64,000 nucleotides of DNA, from contig MU128977.1 of the NCBI GenBank assembly GCA_014904985.1, forward strand, positions 1 through 64,000, read 5' to 3'. The first letter of the stretch is position 1. The number at the start of each line of letters is the position of its first letter. The position numbers were made by a program, and so were the translations under genes. This document shows positions 1-10,681 of this stretch, piece by piece. Source of the DNA: Hydnum rufescens UP504. Its lineage: Eukaryota; Basidiomycota; Agaricomycetes; Cantharellales; Hydnaceae. The notes under the pieces were generated by a model. That model did no database searches. It saw only the letters and a list, made by a program, of their open reading frames with translations, and was not told where the DNA came from.

Positions 1-1432
1 GCTATCACACCAGGACTGCCAGTGTGCAAGGCCAGAGCCGTAGGTGGAGAGAGTCCCTTTGGAAAGGGAGTTTTCAAGAAGGGAATCAAGAGCAAGTCGA
101 TCAGCCACAGTGGCTGACATGTGAAGTTTCTCACGATGGGAACGGGCAGCAGGAGATGTCCAGAATGCTAAGCGATCACGTCCCTGGACATTAGGACAAT
201 GAGGATGAGGAAGGAGAGGGGGGGCAGAAGCATGGGGTTTTCGACCTTTGGGCTGCAAATCAAGGCATGGATACAGTTCCGCAATGGTCATGGTTGAGGA
301 GTGAGGGGGACTGTCTTGAGATGCAGAGCTGCCAGATGTGCCTGGCATGTCATGTTCACTATTAAACATCATGTAAGAAGCACATTAAAGCTTCCGGGAT
401 CCGGAAGATGCAAGGCAGACAAGAGGCATCATCCGGCAGCACCCCACGCAAGGCTGCATCAGTGCGATTCTCTGATGATTCGACATATTCAAGGAGGATA
501 TCAAAGTTTGCATCCCTTGTGATTGAGGAAGTGCGTATGATGGATTCATTGATGAAGGGATTGCAGCTCTGGCCATGGATGTATTGACCAATGGAACCTT
601 TATTGTTGCTGTGAACAAGAACACGAACATCATGTAAGCTGTGTGCTGCTGCCTCCATGACAGCAAATTCCAAGGCAATGCTCTCTGCCCATCCAATTTT
701 GCGACCCTCAGCCTGCCAGCCTGGGAGGAGCTGCCAAGCACACCAAAGGAACCCAACAACCAGACTGATACCCCAAGAGGTGGAGGCATCAACATACATG
801 TCAAGATTGACAATTGGTCAGAATCCAATAGGGTGAAAAAAGTTGGGGGACTCCAAGGCCACCCGCCACCAAGTCAAATCAGTGATGAGGCATGGGGGGG
901 GGAAGCGAGAGATGAAAACATTGGTGCTGAAAGATGCAATGAAATGGTGAAGAGATGGCATTCTGGAGTGACCATCACAATAGACAAAACAGATATGTGC
1001 AAGGGAACCCTGGAGATTGACCAATGGTTCAAGCTGCAAGCGATGAGTAGTATCAATAATGGACAAAACATCCAACAGCTTCTTGAGATGCTTCAACTGC
1101 TTCTTTTCAGGCAGTGAGACATGCTTGTTTGCAAGGTCCCATTGAAACCCTACATAGACAACAGTTGAAGCAAAATATTTGGTCTTGATATCATTGACTA
1201 GCCAACTGAGGGACTTTACAATCATGATGATGTCGATGAGCTCATATGAGTATTGGTAGACCCCAGGGGGGGATTTGGATACTGGTATGTGGGTTGGTAA
1301 GAGGTCATCCACCCACTTGATGAAGAAAGGGACTGGAAGGTTGGCCCGAACGATATCAAGAGTGGCATCTGTGGCAACACCAAGGGTCCCTGCAGCAGAG
1401 GGCTCTGAGTCCCCTATAACTCCTCTGCGTGC
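1..1432 (-). mobile_element. YR retrotransposon remnant (RT - RNase H - recombinase N-terminus)
   Basis: Reading the minus strand, about 1432-820 encodes the C-terminal part of a reverse transcriptase with the active-site-like string KWVDDLL, a YVGFQWDL segment and a PEKKQLKHL segment. About 800-362 encodes an RNase H-like domain (YVDASTSWGI, GRKIGWAESIALE). About 360-1 encodes the start of a tyrosine recombinase N-terminal domain (STYGSGLAHWQSWCD) that runs off the window. This RT-RH-YR order is that of DIRS/Ngaro-type elements common in Agaricomycetes. Frames are interrupted and the upstream half of RT and the gag are missing, so it is a decayed, truncated copy. It lies directly downstream of the split-repeat element at 1570-4301 in the same orientation. 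Family assignment is by recognition of motifs; no search was run. Confidence 0.75.
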
Positions 1433-1569
1433 AGATGCCTTCGCTTCTGCCCTTGACCATGCTCACTTATCCCTTCATTATCCCACTCTCGTTCATAACA
1501 TTATTCATGGTTTCCCAATTGGGTTGGATATGCCTCCCATTTCTGTCACATTCCTTCCCCCCAATCAAG

Positions 1570-1626
1570 GGAACCAGACTATTGGGCGGAACCTTGGACG
1601 CGAAATGCAGGACACGATGTGAGACC
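1570..1626. repeat. Split direct repeat B, outer copy
   Basis: This ~57-bp sequence begins GGAACCAGACTATTGGGC and ends ATGTGAGACC. It matches 1844-1902 closely. It marks the outer 3' end of the element in the split-repeat model. Confidence 0.8.
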
Positions 1627-1681
1627 CTTACATAAGGCACATTGTTTTGTGGCCAAGGAGGGGGGCAAGGGAGGAGGCGGT

Positions 1682-1800
1682 GCTAGGATGATAGATTCTT
1701 GCTTGAGCGGTTTGAGTCTCAGAAGTTGAAGCGGAGAAGTGTGACTCAAACACTCGCTTATCTAACTGTGAGTCTGATACTCGTGCTCGTTCTCAGACTC
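1682..1800. repeat. Split direct repeat A, copy 2 (with B1-A2 junction)
   Basis: This ~119-bp repeat matches 4179-4301 with only a few differences. It starts near TAGGATGATAG and ends at TCTCAGACTC. It contains an inverted pair around GAGYGGTTTGAGTC / GACTCAAACACTC, and its last part forms one arm of a long hairpin with the adjoining bases up to 1811. Confidence 0.85.
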
Positions 1801-1843
1801 GCAGTTAGATATAGCTCATTCCTGGTCACAGCTAGGTGGGGAA

Positions 1844-1902
1844 GGAACCAGACTATTGGGCTGGAACCTTGGAGTGCGAATGCAGGGCACACATGTGAGA
1901 CC
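1844..1902. repeat. Split direct repeat B, inner copy
   Basis: This partner of 1570-1626 shares GGAACCAGACTATTGGGC and ATGTGAGACC with it. It sits just downstream of the recombinase remnant on the minus strand and just upstream of repeat A copy 2. Confidence 0.8.
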
Positions 1903-1949
1903 AAGGTGGCCAGGGCAACCAGAGTCGTGTGGACCGGACTATGAACCAT

Positions 1950-2790
1950 CTAGCAGCATGACAACAATGAATAGCAGAAGAGAGGCAGATTAGTACATTT
2001 AGTCCTTAGTCCATTTTCAAGAGGAACCATTGCCTCAATGATGAACCTGGAGATGATGTTGACATCCTGGCGGTTGATATTGATGACAATCTCATCTGTC
2101 TTCCGCAGGTATCGCTGAAATGCATCAGACTTCAACGGCCCTGTATCTTCACAGGTCAATAGACAGGCCACTGGCGGAGTGTTCAGTGGCGCCCCAATGC
2201 GAAATGTGCATTTGATAGGTGGAAGCCCCACCAGCAACAAAATCTCGCACACGAGCCAGAAGGTGGCTTTGACCATGGGGAGATGCCCACAGGGGTCGGT
2301 ATGCAAGAATTGAGCTGAGTTGGGTAACAGCATTGGGATAAAGGTGATTGTTCAAGGCAACAAGGGACATAGGGCCAGCTATGGCAGTGAGGGAGATATT
2401 GGCACCATGACTTTTCAGTTTTGGTCCATGGCAGGTGGAACTTTGCAGATCGAATGGGCTGGATCACCATAGGAGAGAGATGGCTGTGGAAGCCGGGTAA
2501 CATGCTGCTTGGGGTTGAATGCTGCAACACCTGGACAGTGGCTCGCCAAGGCGGCAGACACCCCAGAAGGCACATGTGGCTAATGAAAACACAGCGGAGT
2601 CGAAGGTATCATTGAAATTGAGCATGTTACGCAAGGCCATAAGGTGCTGAGGTAACACTGGGGGCCTTGTGGCCGCATACTGGGGGTGGAACAAGAGCTG
2701 AAGCAGCAGCCGTATTTTAAGAATGAAGGGATCATTTCCATGCCAGGGCTGACCATTGAGGTCATGCCAATGATGGAGGGCACTCATGGC
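1950..2790 (-). pseudogene. Tyrosine recombinase remnant
   Basis: The minus strand encodes pieces of a phage-integrase-like tyrosine recombinase. An N-terminal helical part reads ALHHWHDLNGQPWHGND and ALRNMLNFND, followed by AFWGVCRLGE. Further on, FRIG (the catalytic-arginine region) is followed by KSDAFQRYLRKTDEI, where the tyrosine in RYLRK fits the nucleophile position. The parts fall in different frames (2787-2464, 2370-2149, 2333-1950), so the gene is broken. In autonomous relatives it would follow RT-RNase H; here it follows the gag-like part directly. It acts, in the family, in integration of the circular cDNA. Confidence 0.7.
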
Positions 2791-2839
2791 ATTGGCAATC
2801 TTGGCTGGCTGGTGTGAGAAAGTGGAGCAAGGAAGAGGG

Positions 2840-3782
2840 CTAAGTTGGTGGAAGAAGCAGGCAGACGATCATCCTCAGGGATGTGTCTGCTGCAACAGAG
2901 CACTTCTGAGCTGAGTGTGTGGAGGCAAGGCAGACAGAGCAGACATGGTTGTGCTCACAACCTTTAATGCATCCTTTGGTGGTGTTGAATAAGAAACAGA
3001 CACGGCGATTGTCGGCTTTGGAAGTGAGGGCCCCATTCTTGAAGGTGCACTTGGAGGAACGGACAGTGCATGTCGGTGCCAAATGTCCCGCCTTTGCACA
3101 GAGGATGCAACGAGCAGAGGAGGGAGCATGCTCATTGCCTGTACAAAACCATGGGCCAGGGGAGGCACTGCACCTCTGAGAACCCCCATATGCATCCTCC
3201 CTACGACTACCAGATGGGTGATCCATGGAATCCAGCCACCTACATGTGTCCACCTCACGTTCCTCACGGACCTCCCAATCAAATTGCTCCAGGACTCGAA
3301 AGGTGTCATCACTATCCATTGCAAAGCGGCCATGTGGTTGTATCCAGGTCAAACGCATGTAGGCATCAAAGCATGAGATGACACTGAACAAACCAGGGCA
3401 GTCAAAGAATTCGTGAAGGAAAAGGCATCACTGGTATCGACAAAAGTCACTGTGCACCTCTGCTGGAAAGACTTCCTGATGAACAGAGTGAAACCTTTGT
3501 AACATTCGATGAATTCATCACAGGTGATAGATCATTTCCATTGTGGCAAAGTCATCAGTGTTGATAACAGTCTTCTTCTTTGAGGTTATGATGTCAACCT
3601 TCGATTTTTGTGGGGTAGGCAATATTCGACAGGCGGCGTTCACGCATCTCCTTGACAGCAAACATGGGGAGAGGTGCATACTGCAAGTTACGAACATGCC
3701 GGACAAGGTCTGGGGCAGCATACTCCCCACTAGCCAGCAAGGCATCGAAACTCTGGCCTGGTTGGATCACTGCCTCACTTGA
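2840..3782 (-). pseudogene. Gag-like zinc-knuckle protein remnant
   Basis: On the minus strand, about 3782-3600 encodes a segment with QPGQSFDALLASGEYAAPDL and YAPLPMFAVKEMRERRLSNI, typical of the gag-like ORF of Agaricomycete YR elements. After a frame break, 3391-2840 encodes a CILCAKAGHLAPTC zinc-knuckle-like segment and a second Cys/His-rich segment (FNTTKGCIKGCEHNHVCSVC). No single frame runs through, so it is not functional as read. It lies just inside repeat A copy 1. Confidence 0.65.
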
Positions 3783-4178
3783 AGTTAGGACAGTGCTCCC
3801 GACTCAGTGGTGCTCTGTTTAGCAGTACTGACTTGCCGGGAAGAGTTATGGAGGGTGGAGAGGATGGCTGATTGTCGGGTGCATGAGTTAACCCTTTGGC
3901 AAGATCCCAATCGGCAAGCGAATCATTAACAGCATTGTTGACCCTCCATCTCAGGACATCACTTGATTGAGGCGGATGTTCCTAGCTGTGACAAGCCGAG
4001 TGAACATCTCGCGCGCCTCATTCCAGCCTGCCAACATTCACATTGTTCTGAGGTTGAACCTGTCGGCTCTGAGATACCGGCAGGACTAGCCCTGGCTACA
4101 TCAAGACCTCCTCCTTCACCAGACACTGCAGAAGTCAATGGGCTTGTAACAGGGTTAAGAATGCCAGGAAGAAACCAT

Positions 4179-4301
4179 GCTTAGGATGATAGGATTCTTG
4201 CTTGAGTGGTTTGAGTCTCAGAAGTTGAAGCGGAGAAGTGTGACTCAAACCACTCGCTTATCTAACTGTGAGTCTGATACTCGTGCCTCGTTCTCAGACT
4301 C
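4179..4301. repeat. Split direct repeat A, copy 1 (element 5' end)
   Basis: This is the partner of 1682-1800. Here the internal inverted pair is perfect: GAGTGGTTTGAGTC and GACTCAAACCACTC. The hairpin extension found after the other copy (CAGTTAGATA) is absent, as expected for an outer end. Confidence 0.85.
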
Positions 4302-4937
4302 CGGCAAAAAAAGAACTTAGGACTCGATTTGTTGAATTGAAACTTAGAAGCTATTTCGTATTTTCAGGGCTTAGACATCTAGCAACACCTACACTGAGGG
4401 TCCTACAACTATCTACAATCTTGTTGTTGCTCTGAGTACACCTTTCAGTTACTTGGCCACTTGAATTTCTTGTCTGTAACTCTTTATTTCAAGGGGGAGT
4501 CTTATCTAAAAGCTACCTAAAACTACAAAAACTTGATTCCTTATATGCATTTTTGGATATCTGTGTACTTTTCTGCCTCAAAGTCTGTGTGATGTTTGGA
4601 ATGGTGCAGTTGTGGGATGTTTGGATGACTAAATCAGGCTGAGTCATATCTTTTGCTTAGTCATACAAATTGCTTTGTCATACTTTTGAGTCTGGGTTTT
4701 TGATTACAAATCTTGGTTACATAAGCATTTTTTTTTTTTTTGACATGTAGAAAACTTTTTATTTTGTTTGTTGAATGCAGTTATTTCAACTGAGTTTCCT
4801 TGATACTTTGGGCAGTAGCAAGATAAGGTTGTCCTAAACACTCAACAGATCATTGATCAAGGTCTAAGGTCAGAGCACTTCCAAACTCACTTTCAGCGCC
4901 ATTACTTAACATACTCGGCAACAATAAACAACAAAAG
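4302..4937. other. AT-rich, CpG-free non-coding stretch
   Basis: No convincing coding frame is present. From about 4375 to 4895 I find no CG dinucleotide in roughly 520 bp, while TG and CA are frequent; a T13 run lies near 4730-4741. This looks like old, heavily deaminated repeat sequence next to the retroelement. No element could be named. Confidence 0.6.
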
Positions 4938-5383
4938 TCACATTGCATTACAGAAACACGGAAAGAAAGATGCGGTTAACTCACCTATCATCCAACTTAA
5001 AATCGCTTCCGACGACACCGATCCATCCAACCGATTATACTCTCTACTATCAGGGCCGTCGGGGTCCGCCTTGTATAGAGGAATAAGGAGAAATGGTTCG
5101 TAGAAGGACGTGACGGTCACACCGCATGTCACACCGGCCCGAATGGATCGCATTCAATCACGTCTACGGTCCATGTGGGTATATACAAGGGCGACAGCTT
5201 TATGAGTATGAGTGCTTCTCGCCAGAATTAACCGCCCAGGGCCTGTCTATATAATTACCCTCACCATGACCAACGACCAGAGAAAATAAAGAAGGGACAC
5301 GATCTCCCAGGTCCAAATGCTGTTGCCCAGGCAGATCACTCCATCAGTGTTTTCGAGCATCTGGGTCCCCTGCGCACATTTTA

Positions 5384-6266
5384 CTAATCAGGGGATATAG
5401 TGCAAGCTGTGTTTTCTCCATTGTCAGTCACATGCAGAGCAGAGAGGAAAAGACGTGAGCAGACAGGGTGGTCATAGCGTTCGCAGGCGTCGTGAATTTT
5501 CTGGGCGAAATGGGTCACTGGGAGCGTATCATCCGGTAAGCGGAGGCTGCGATCCGCTGGGAGGCCCTCATTAAGGGTATCCGGTGTAGTTCCGAAAGTG
5601 ACGGTTCCTTCCACTTTTGAAACCCATCGCCCGAGAGAATCAACAACGTACCACCCAAAGGCACCAGAAAATTTGAATACTCAACTGTTCGGACGACTTA
5701 GGTCTATTTTGAGCCAATTCTCGATATGGCATCTATTCTCCAGGCCAACGACCATAAATCTATAGTTCCCACTTGAAGTCCGCGGTCTCGGGCTCCATCT
5801 GTAGTACCAGCGGACGGTGCGCACATTACCGATTCGGTACTCCATTATACTCTCAGATTTCAGTATCCACTGTATGAACGGCGAGAGGGCACACGACGAC
5901 TTCGATATGACGCCAAGGGGAAGTAACGCTGCCTCGATTGGGCTGATAGGGTACAGTGGCAGCGCATTTCTCTGAATAGTCGATAAAAAAAGTTAGCCGG
6001 CACTCGTGGATCCCAATGGAACAGCACACTGGGGACATCACTAATGAAAAGGCGGAAATAAAACGCACACGAAACTGATCCAGAGCCAATTTAAAGTCCA
6101 GGGTGAAGGCACGGATATCGGGTGGATTTCCGCCACGTTCCTCACGTCGCTTTGGATGAAAAAAGTGCCGCCTCGGAGCCTCCTTGGATGACGCTGCCGG
6201 CGCCATCTTCGATGATACCGTCGCCAACTCTCTGCAGACGGTCAGAAATGACATTCGGCTCAACAT
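5384..6266 (-). CDS. Hypothetical protein(s), unrecognised
   Basis: Three adjacent minus-strand open segments occur: 6266-5853, about 5845-5690 and about 5690-5384. The last two could be one short gene: the first begins MEYRIGNVRTVRWYY and the second contains SGAFGWYVVDSLGRWVSK and then PVTHFAQKIHDACERYDHP. I found no clear splice pair joining them. No known domain, signal peptide or membrane segment was recognised. Coding status is uncertain. Confidence 0.25.
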
Positions 6267-6476
6267 CGTGACCCTCGAGGGCTCACCTGCTGAGCATCAG
6301 GACTTGAGACTGTAAAAGAGGGGAGATCTGGTCTCCGTGCATCATTGCAAAAGGCTCAAGGAGTTCCACTAGGTACCGAATGTGAAATTCGAGCCATCTC
6401 AAAGTCTTCACATCATGAGTGTGTGTATCATGGGCGCTTTCCTAGAAAGGAGCGGAAGAAAATCGATGGAGTTCAG

Positions 6477-6893
6477 CTATGAGCAATGATAATCTGTAGC
6501 ACAGGACGCTAGAAAGTGATCGAAATGGATCGATACACTAACCACGTTCAGTCCCTTGATCGTATCTAGAGCGACCCCGATCCTGACTTGCGCTGTATGG
6601 CCCCCTGGAACCTTTGAGATCCATCTAAGCACGCTCTCAGCAGACGCTATTGCACTGGCCGAAATCGGTCCGACGATCGCGTTCTCCCTTGGTACAGTGC
6701 TTCGATGCGGTCTGAAATGCGAGAAGAGTCGCTGGAGCCAGCTCTGTGATGGCTGTGCTGTTTTCCTCATCTCTCCGGACGCGTGGGGGTCTGGTATCCG
6801 TATGTGCCTAAATATCAATCTGATTGATTCCAGAGGTGATCCAGGGGCGATAGGCATGATTGTACGTGCACTCAAAACGTCAATAAATCCCAA
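6477..6893 (-). CDS. Hypothetical ORF, uncertain strand
   Basis: A 138-codon minus-strand frame overlaps a 121-codon plus-strand frame (6556-6921) over almost its whole length. Neither encodes a domain I recognise. The minus frame has a basic, Ser-rich middle (SQSWLQRLFSHFRPHRST). At most one is real, and possibly neither. Confidence 0.15.
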   Translation of the reverse strand: MGFIDVLSARTIMPIAPGSPLESIRLIFRHIRIPDPHASGEMRKTAQPSQSWLQRLFSHFRPHRSTVPRENAIVGPISASAIASAESVLRWISKVPGGHTAQVRIGVALDTIKGLNVVSVSIHFDHFLASCATDYHCS

Positions 6894-6921
6894 GCAGAGT
6901 GAAGGGAGTGGGCCTCACTGA

Positions 6922-9073
6922 TTGATAACCCTTGAAAGAATGTACACGAGGGATGGGGTTGTCACAGCCTCGAGGCCCCTGTTACTTGGCTAGCGAGTTT
7001 GTATCCGTTTGCTCATCGGCAAAACACTTGTCTCTACTGGCGTGATTGTGTGAGAGATTGCGAAGCAATTGCTTCGCCGATTTCGGTGCGTGAAGGCGGC
7101 ACATATGACTGTGCGGGTGGGTGGGATTATCTGCCACTCTCGCGACTAAGCCAGTTTGTAGACAAAATGAACGGTGGGGGGGTTGGGAAAGAAGCTGCCT
7201 AGAGTCCCCCTCCCAGCGGCGCGAATGTCCTGGCCGACCAGACGCGCGCCATGACGGCCGGAAGCAACCCGGCTCTTGCCGACTCGGCTACTCCTACATT
7301 CGCTAGCCCCTCCTCTGCGTCGTCGTGCCTTTGGACTAAGAGGATTGTAATTATCTATGCAGATCATGTGAAAGCTGTGGAGGGCACAGTCACAGATGGA
7401 CCAAGGAATCCTGGGGTTGGCCATGGTGCTGGAGTCTGCCATGTCTCAAGGGACGCGAAGGAAGTTCACCCTCCATCGGCACAGCCACAGGGCCCACGTG
7501 CACAAATAAAAACCTAAGCCTTCAACGAGCTTCTTTCTCCTGGCTTTGAAACAGCGTTGAGTGAGGACCGTCTGAACGTTCTCATTTCCATGAAATTATA
7601 ACTCCAGACAGCCATGACCACTCCCTATCTCTTTCAGACTGTTCATTACCCACAAAGCATCCTTTCTAACGCTGTTCCCTTGCGTTTGCCATATTCTTAC
7701 TATTTCCGATAGCGAGAGCCGAGTCTGTGGCCTCGGCCTCTTCAACTTGAAAACCCACACCCAGTCACATGCTAGCCCCGGCCCAGATCCACTTTTATGT
7801 CATTCACAAAACAGACCACTCCCATTTCTCCTAGCGAGACCAGCGTTTCTCGGATTACAATGTCCATCATTGCCATGATAATTAACTATGATTGTCTAGC
7901 GTACTTTGACGCCAACGTACAGCTCTCCGCCCAAACGCTGTCAACTAGGTAGATCATTCCCATTCCGCAGTGTCCATATACATTTCACGGAGGTAGAAAA
8001 TAAGGTCCAATCAAGCAACCTATGGTTTCCCAATCGTCAGTTTCAGATAGCACAAGGGGAAAAAGTTGTAAGCATACAGGATCCCTACGCCATACGCAAA
8101 TGTCTTGAATATCGCGAGCAAAACGGGTTACAGATAGCGTATGTTCTGCTATACGGACGCCGTTATGGCTGGAGGATCCATGGCCCTCATCGAGGGCTTC
8201 CCTTGTATATAATGTCCAATGAAAAAGCAGAACCCAAACCCGTTCTATCGATGGAACCTGATAGCGTCGTTCTGTGAATATTCCCGAGGTTGGGTGATCT
8301 TGTGGTCGCGTCCCCTAGGTCTCCCAGGACCTACTTATGGGCCATGACCATGAGCAGCCTATAATTTCTTGGGTAACACTTCGGAGTATGACCTGTTACA
8401 TGAACCGCCGTCGGCAAGTCAATGAATGTAATTTTGTGGGACGTGACATTGGTTAGAGGCTTAGAGCTGCAGCAAACCCCCTCTGTGACGCGTGACACCC
8501 AAAAAAAAAATGAGCGGCAACCTCTCTTGGGAGTCTTCGATCAGCTATCCCTTTGCAGCATTGACGTATACGATGAACGTGAAGGTGGTGGGAATTGTTT
8601 GTCCAAACAATCCGGATTATGCTTCGTAACTGAAACGCGATTCGGGATACTCTGAACATTTTGCGGGTGATGTTTCCAGTCAGGGGTCTCTGAGCCCAGT
8701 GCGCACGGCTCGTAAGAGCAGTAATGCAGCACTGCGGTGAGCTCAAGGGGCCGCTATGGGAGACCGCCGCCCCGCACGCGACACGTAGTCACCCAAAATT
8801 CATTCTGGCTCGGTAGAAACGCTTGATCTCTGCGCAGTAGAGCCCACACGATTTCTGACCGCCCTGAACACTCAGACATGGGAACCCTGGCCCCTAGCTG
8901 GGTGATCCCTCATTTTTTGAATGGTTAACACAGGGTAATGATGGCGGTTAAATCAGGAAGGTGTTTCTCTTCTTTGTATCATGGCGACATAATCCACAGA
9001 TGAGCGTACAACAAATTGTTTTTCCAGAATACTTATACAGGATATTCTGGGATGCCCACCGCCTCTTTCTCGT
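6922..9073. other. Intergenic region with one unrecognised ORF
   Basis: The only sizeable frame with a plausible start is 7906-8277 (+), 123 codons, with a basic centre (LLYGRRYGWRIHGPH) and no recognised domain. Nothing else supports a gene here. The upstream promoter of the glycosyltransferase gene presumably lies near 8900-9070. Confidence 0.3.
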
Positions 9074-10681
9074 ATGAAGAACTCTCTGTGGCGACAGCTC
9101 TGGGGGGATCACTGCATTCTCCTTCTAGCAAATAGGTTTCCTTCCCTTCCTTGTAAATCTTGGAGTCGCATTCAATATAGCCTCGGGGTTCTCCTCGTCA
9201 TTGGCATCGTATTTTATACACTCCCACTCCCATATATTCCCTCAGGCAAGACTGTCGTTAACTTGGCCCCCGATTCTTGGCGCCATACATCTCTCCCCCT
9301 GCCGCCAGCATTCGGAATTCATCACCCCCGCCTCCTTTAGCAGCTGAAAACAGCACTCTCCTCAGTGAGATTCAGCATGCGGCCTTCACACTTATAGGAT
9401 ACCCACGGCCAGCATGCCCTATACACGATTGGCATCGAGAACGCTATCAATCGCTCCTGGATTCACGCAAGACTCTATTCCTTGCAATAAATCTGCACAA
9501 TAACGCGAACGTGGCCCCCAACATCATGCAGGAACTTCCAGTTCTCTTACGGCTCCTTGGTCCACACAACGTGCACGTTTCTATATATGAGAGTGGGAGC
9601 TTTGACGAGACCCCGCGGTTTCTTGGACTTCGTGAGTCCCATGGCATTCATACTTTTCCGGTCATCTCGCGTCGATTGACATACAGTTGTGTTATGGCAG
9701 TCGCACAGGCACTGGATGCGTTAGGAACTTCATACGACATAATATCCCTCGGTCTACAGGAGACCCCAGAGAAGACCTTTGGTCATCGGATAGAAGTCCT
9801 CGCCGCCGTGCGAAATGCAGCAATGAAGCCCCTTTATGACGGTGTGATTGTGCAGCATATGCCTGGAAAGCGTTTCGACACTGTTCTCGTCTTGAATGAT
9901 ATTATATGGTGCACCGTGGACGTGCTCGAGGTTTTATACCAGAAGGAGGAGCGTGGGGCACATGAGGCCTGTTCCGTCGATTGGGACTGGAACGGGAGAA
10001 TCGTATACGATCGTTGGGTGCTGCGCACAATGTCGGGCCGGTAAGTTTCATCGACCTCGGTAACGGTTTCCACTGTCTAAACAAATTGCGCAGCCCATGG
10101 TATGAACACGATGGATTGGTCAAACACTTCTATGATGACCGTAGCCTTGACGAAAAGCCGATCCCGGTTCCATTACCATTTGATCCCGAAGATCATGAGC
10201 GTTTCGTCTCGCTTCTCCCCCTCCAGGTGTTTTCGTGTTGGAACGGCATGGCCGCGTTCGACCCGGCCGTTTTCCTGGAGCATGGGATCCGCTTTCGAGG
10301 AGCCCGGAGCGATAACGATGGATGGGGGAACGTAACGGAACCGAGCGACATCGCGAGCGAATGCTATCTCATTAGCGTGGACATGTGGAAGAAAAAAGTA
10401 GGGAAGATCGTGCTTGCCTCGCGTGCCCGGTACGAGAATTGTATTTATCTCTTGGCCGTTCGCCTGAAGGAAAAATTAATTGTAGGGTGGCTTACTCCGT
10501 GGATGATTATGAACGGTACAGAACAGACACTAAGGTTGGAGAAATGGGAGCAGATGCGGCCCGTGCTCTCTCGCAGAAAGAAACGTTCGACTGGGTGCCG
10601 ACTCCACCGGAAAAAGTAACGATGCACGATTTCGCGTGGTGGGAAAACGAGGAGCGGTGGGCACCGTGGGATGAGCTATAA
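9074..10681 (+). CDS. CAP59/CMT1-type alpha-1,3-mannosyltransferase
   Basis: The encoded protein matches the CAP59_mtransfer family, which includes Cryptococcus Cmt1/Cap59: Golgi type II membrane enzymes that transfer mannose in alpha-1,3 linkage. A first exon from 9074 gives a short cytoplasmic tail and one membrane helix (YSLGVLLVIGIVFYTLPLPY). The luminal domain follows from about 9309, with TLFLAINLHNNANV, SIYESGSFDETP, FDTVLVLNDI (acidic nucleotide-sugar site region), VFSCWNGMAAFDP and YLISVDMW. Introns at 10041-10093 and 10430-10485 restore frame cleanly; the second joins SRA to RVAYSVDDYERY. The protein ends near WAPWDEL. The exon 1-2 join near 9254-9308 does not keep frame as I place it, so the N-terminus is tentative. 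Substrate specificity cannot be told from sequence. Confidence 0.8.

Larger units (their letters stand above)
1570..4301 (-). mobile_element. Internally deleted Ngaro/DIRS-type element with split direct repeats
   Basis: Two repeat families flank and follow the ORFs. Repeat A lies at 4179-4301 and 1682-1800; repeat B at 1844-1902 and 1570-1626. On the minus strand the order is A1 - gag-like - recombinase - B1 - A2 - B2, which is the split-direct-repeat arrangement described for Ngaro/VIPER-type tyrosine-recombinase retrotransposons. The interior is only about 2.3 kb. A zinc-knuckle gag-like part is followed directly by a recombinase part, so RT and RNase H are missing. Both ORFs are frameshifted. 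I infer a non-autonomous deletion derivative. Confidence 0.7.
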
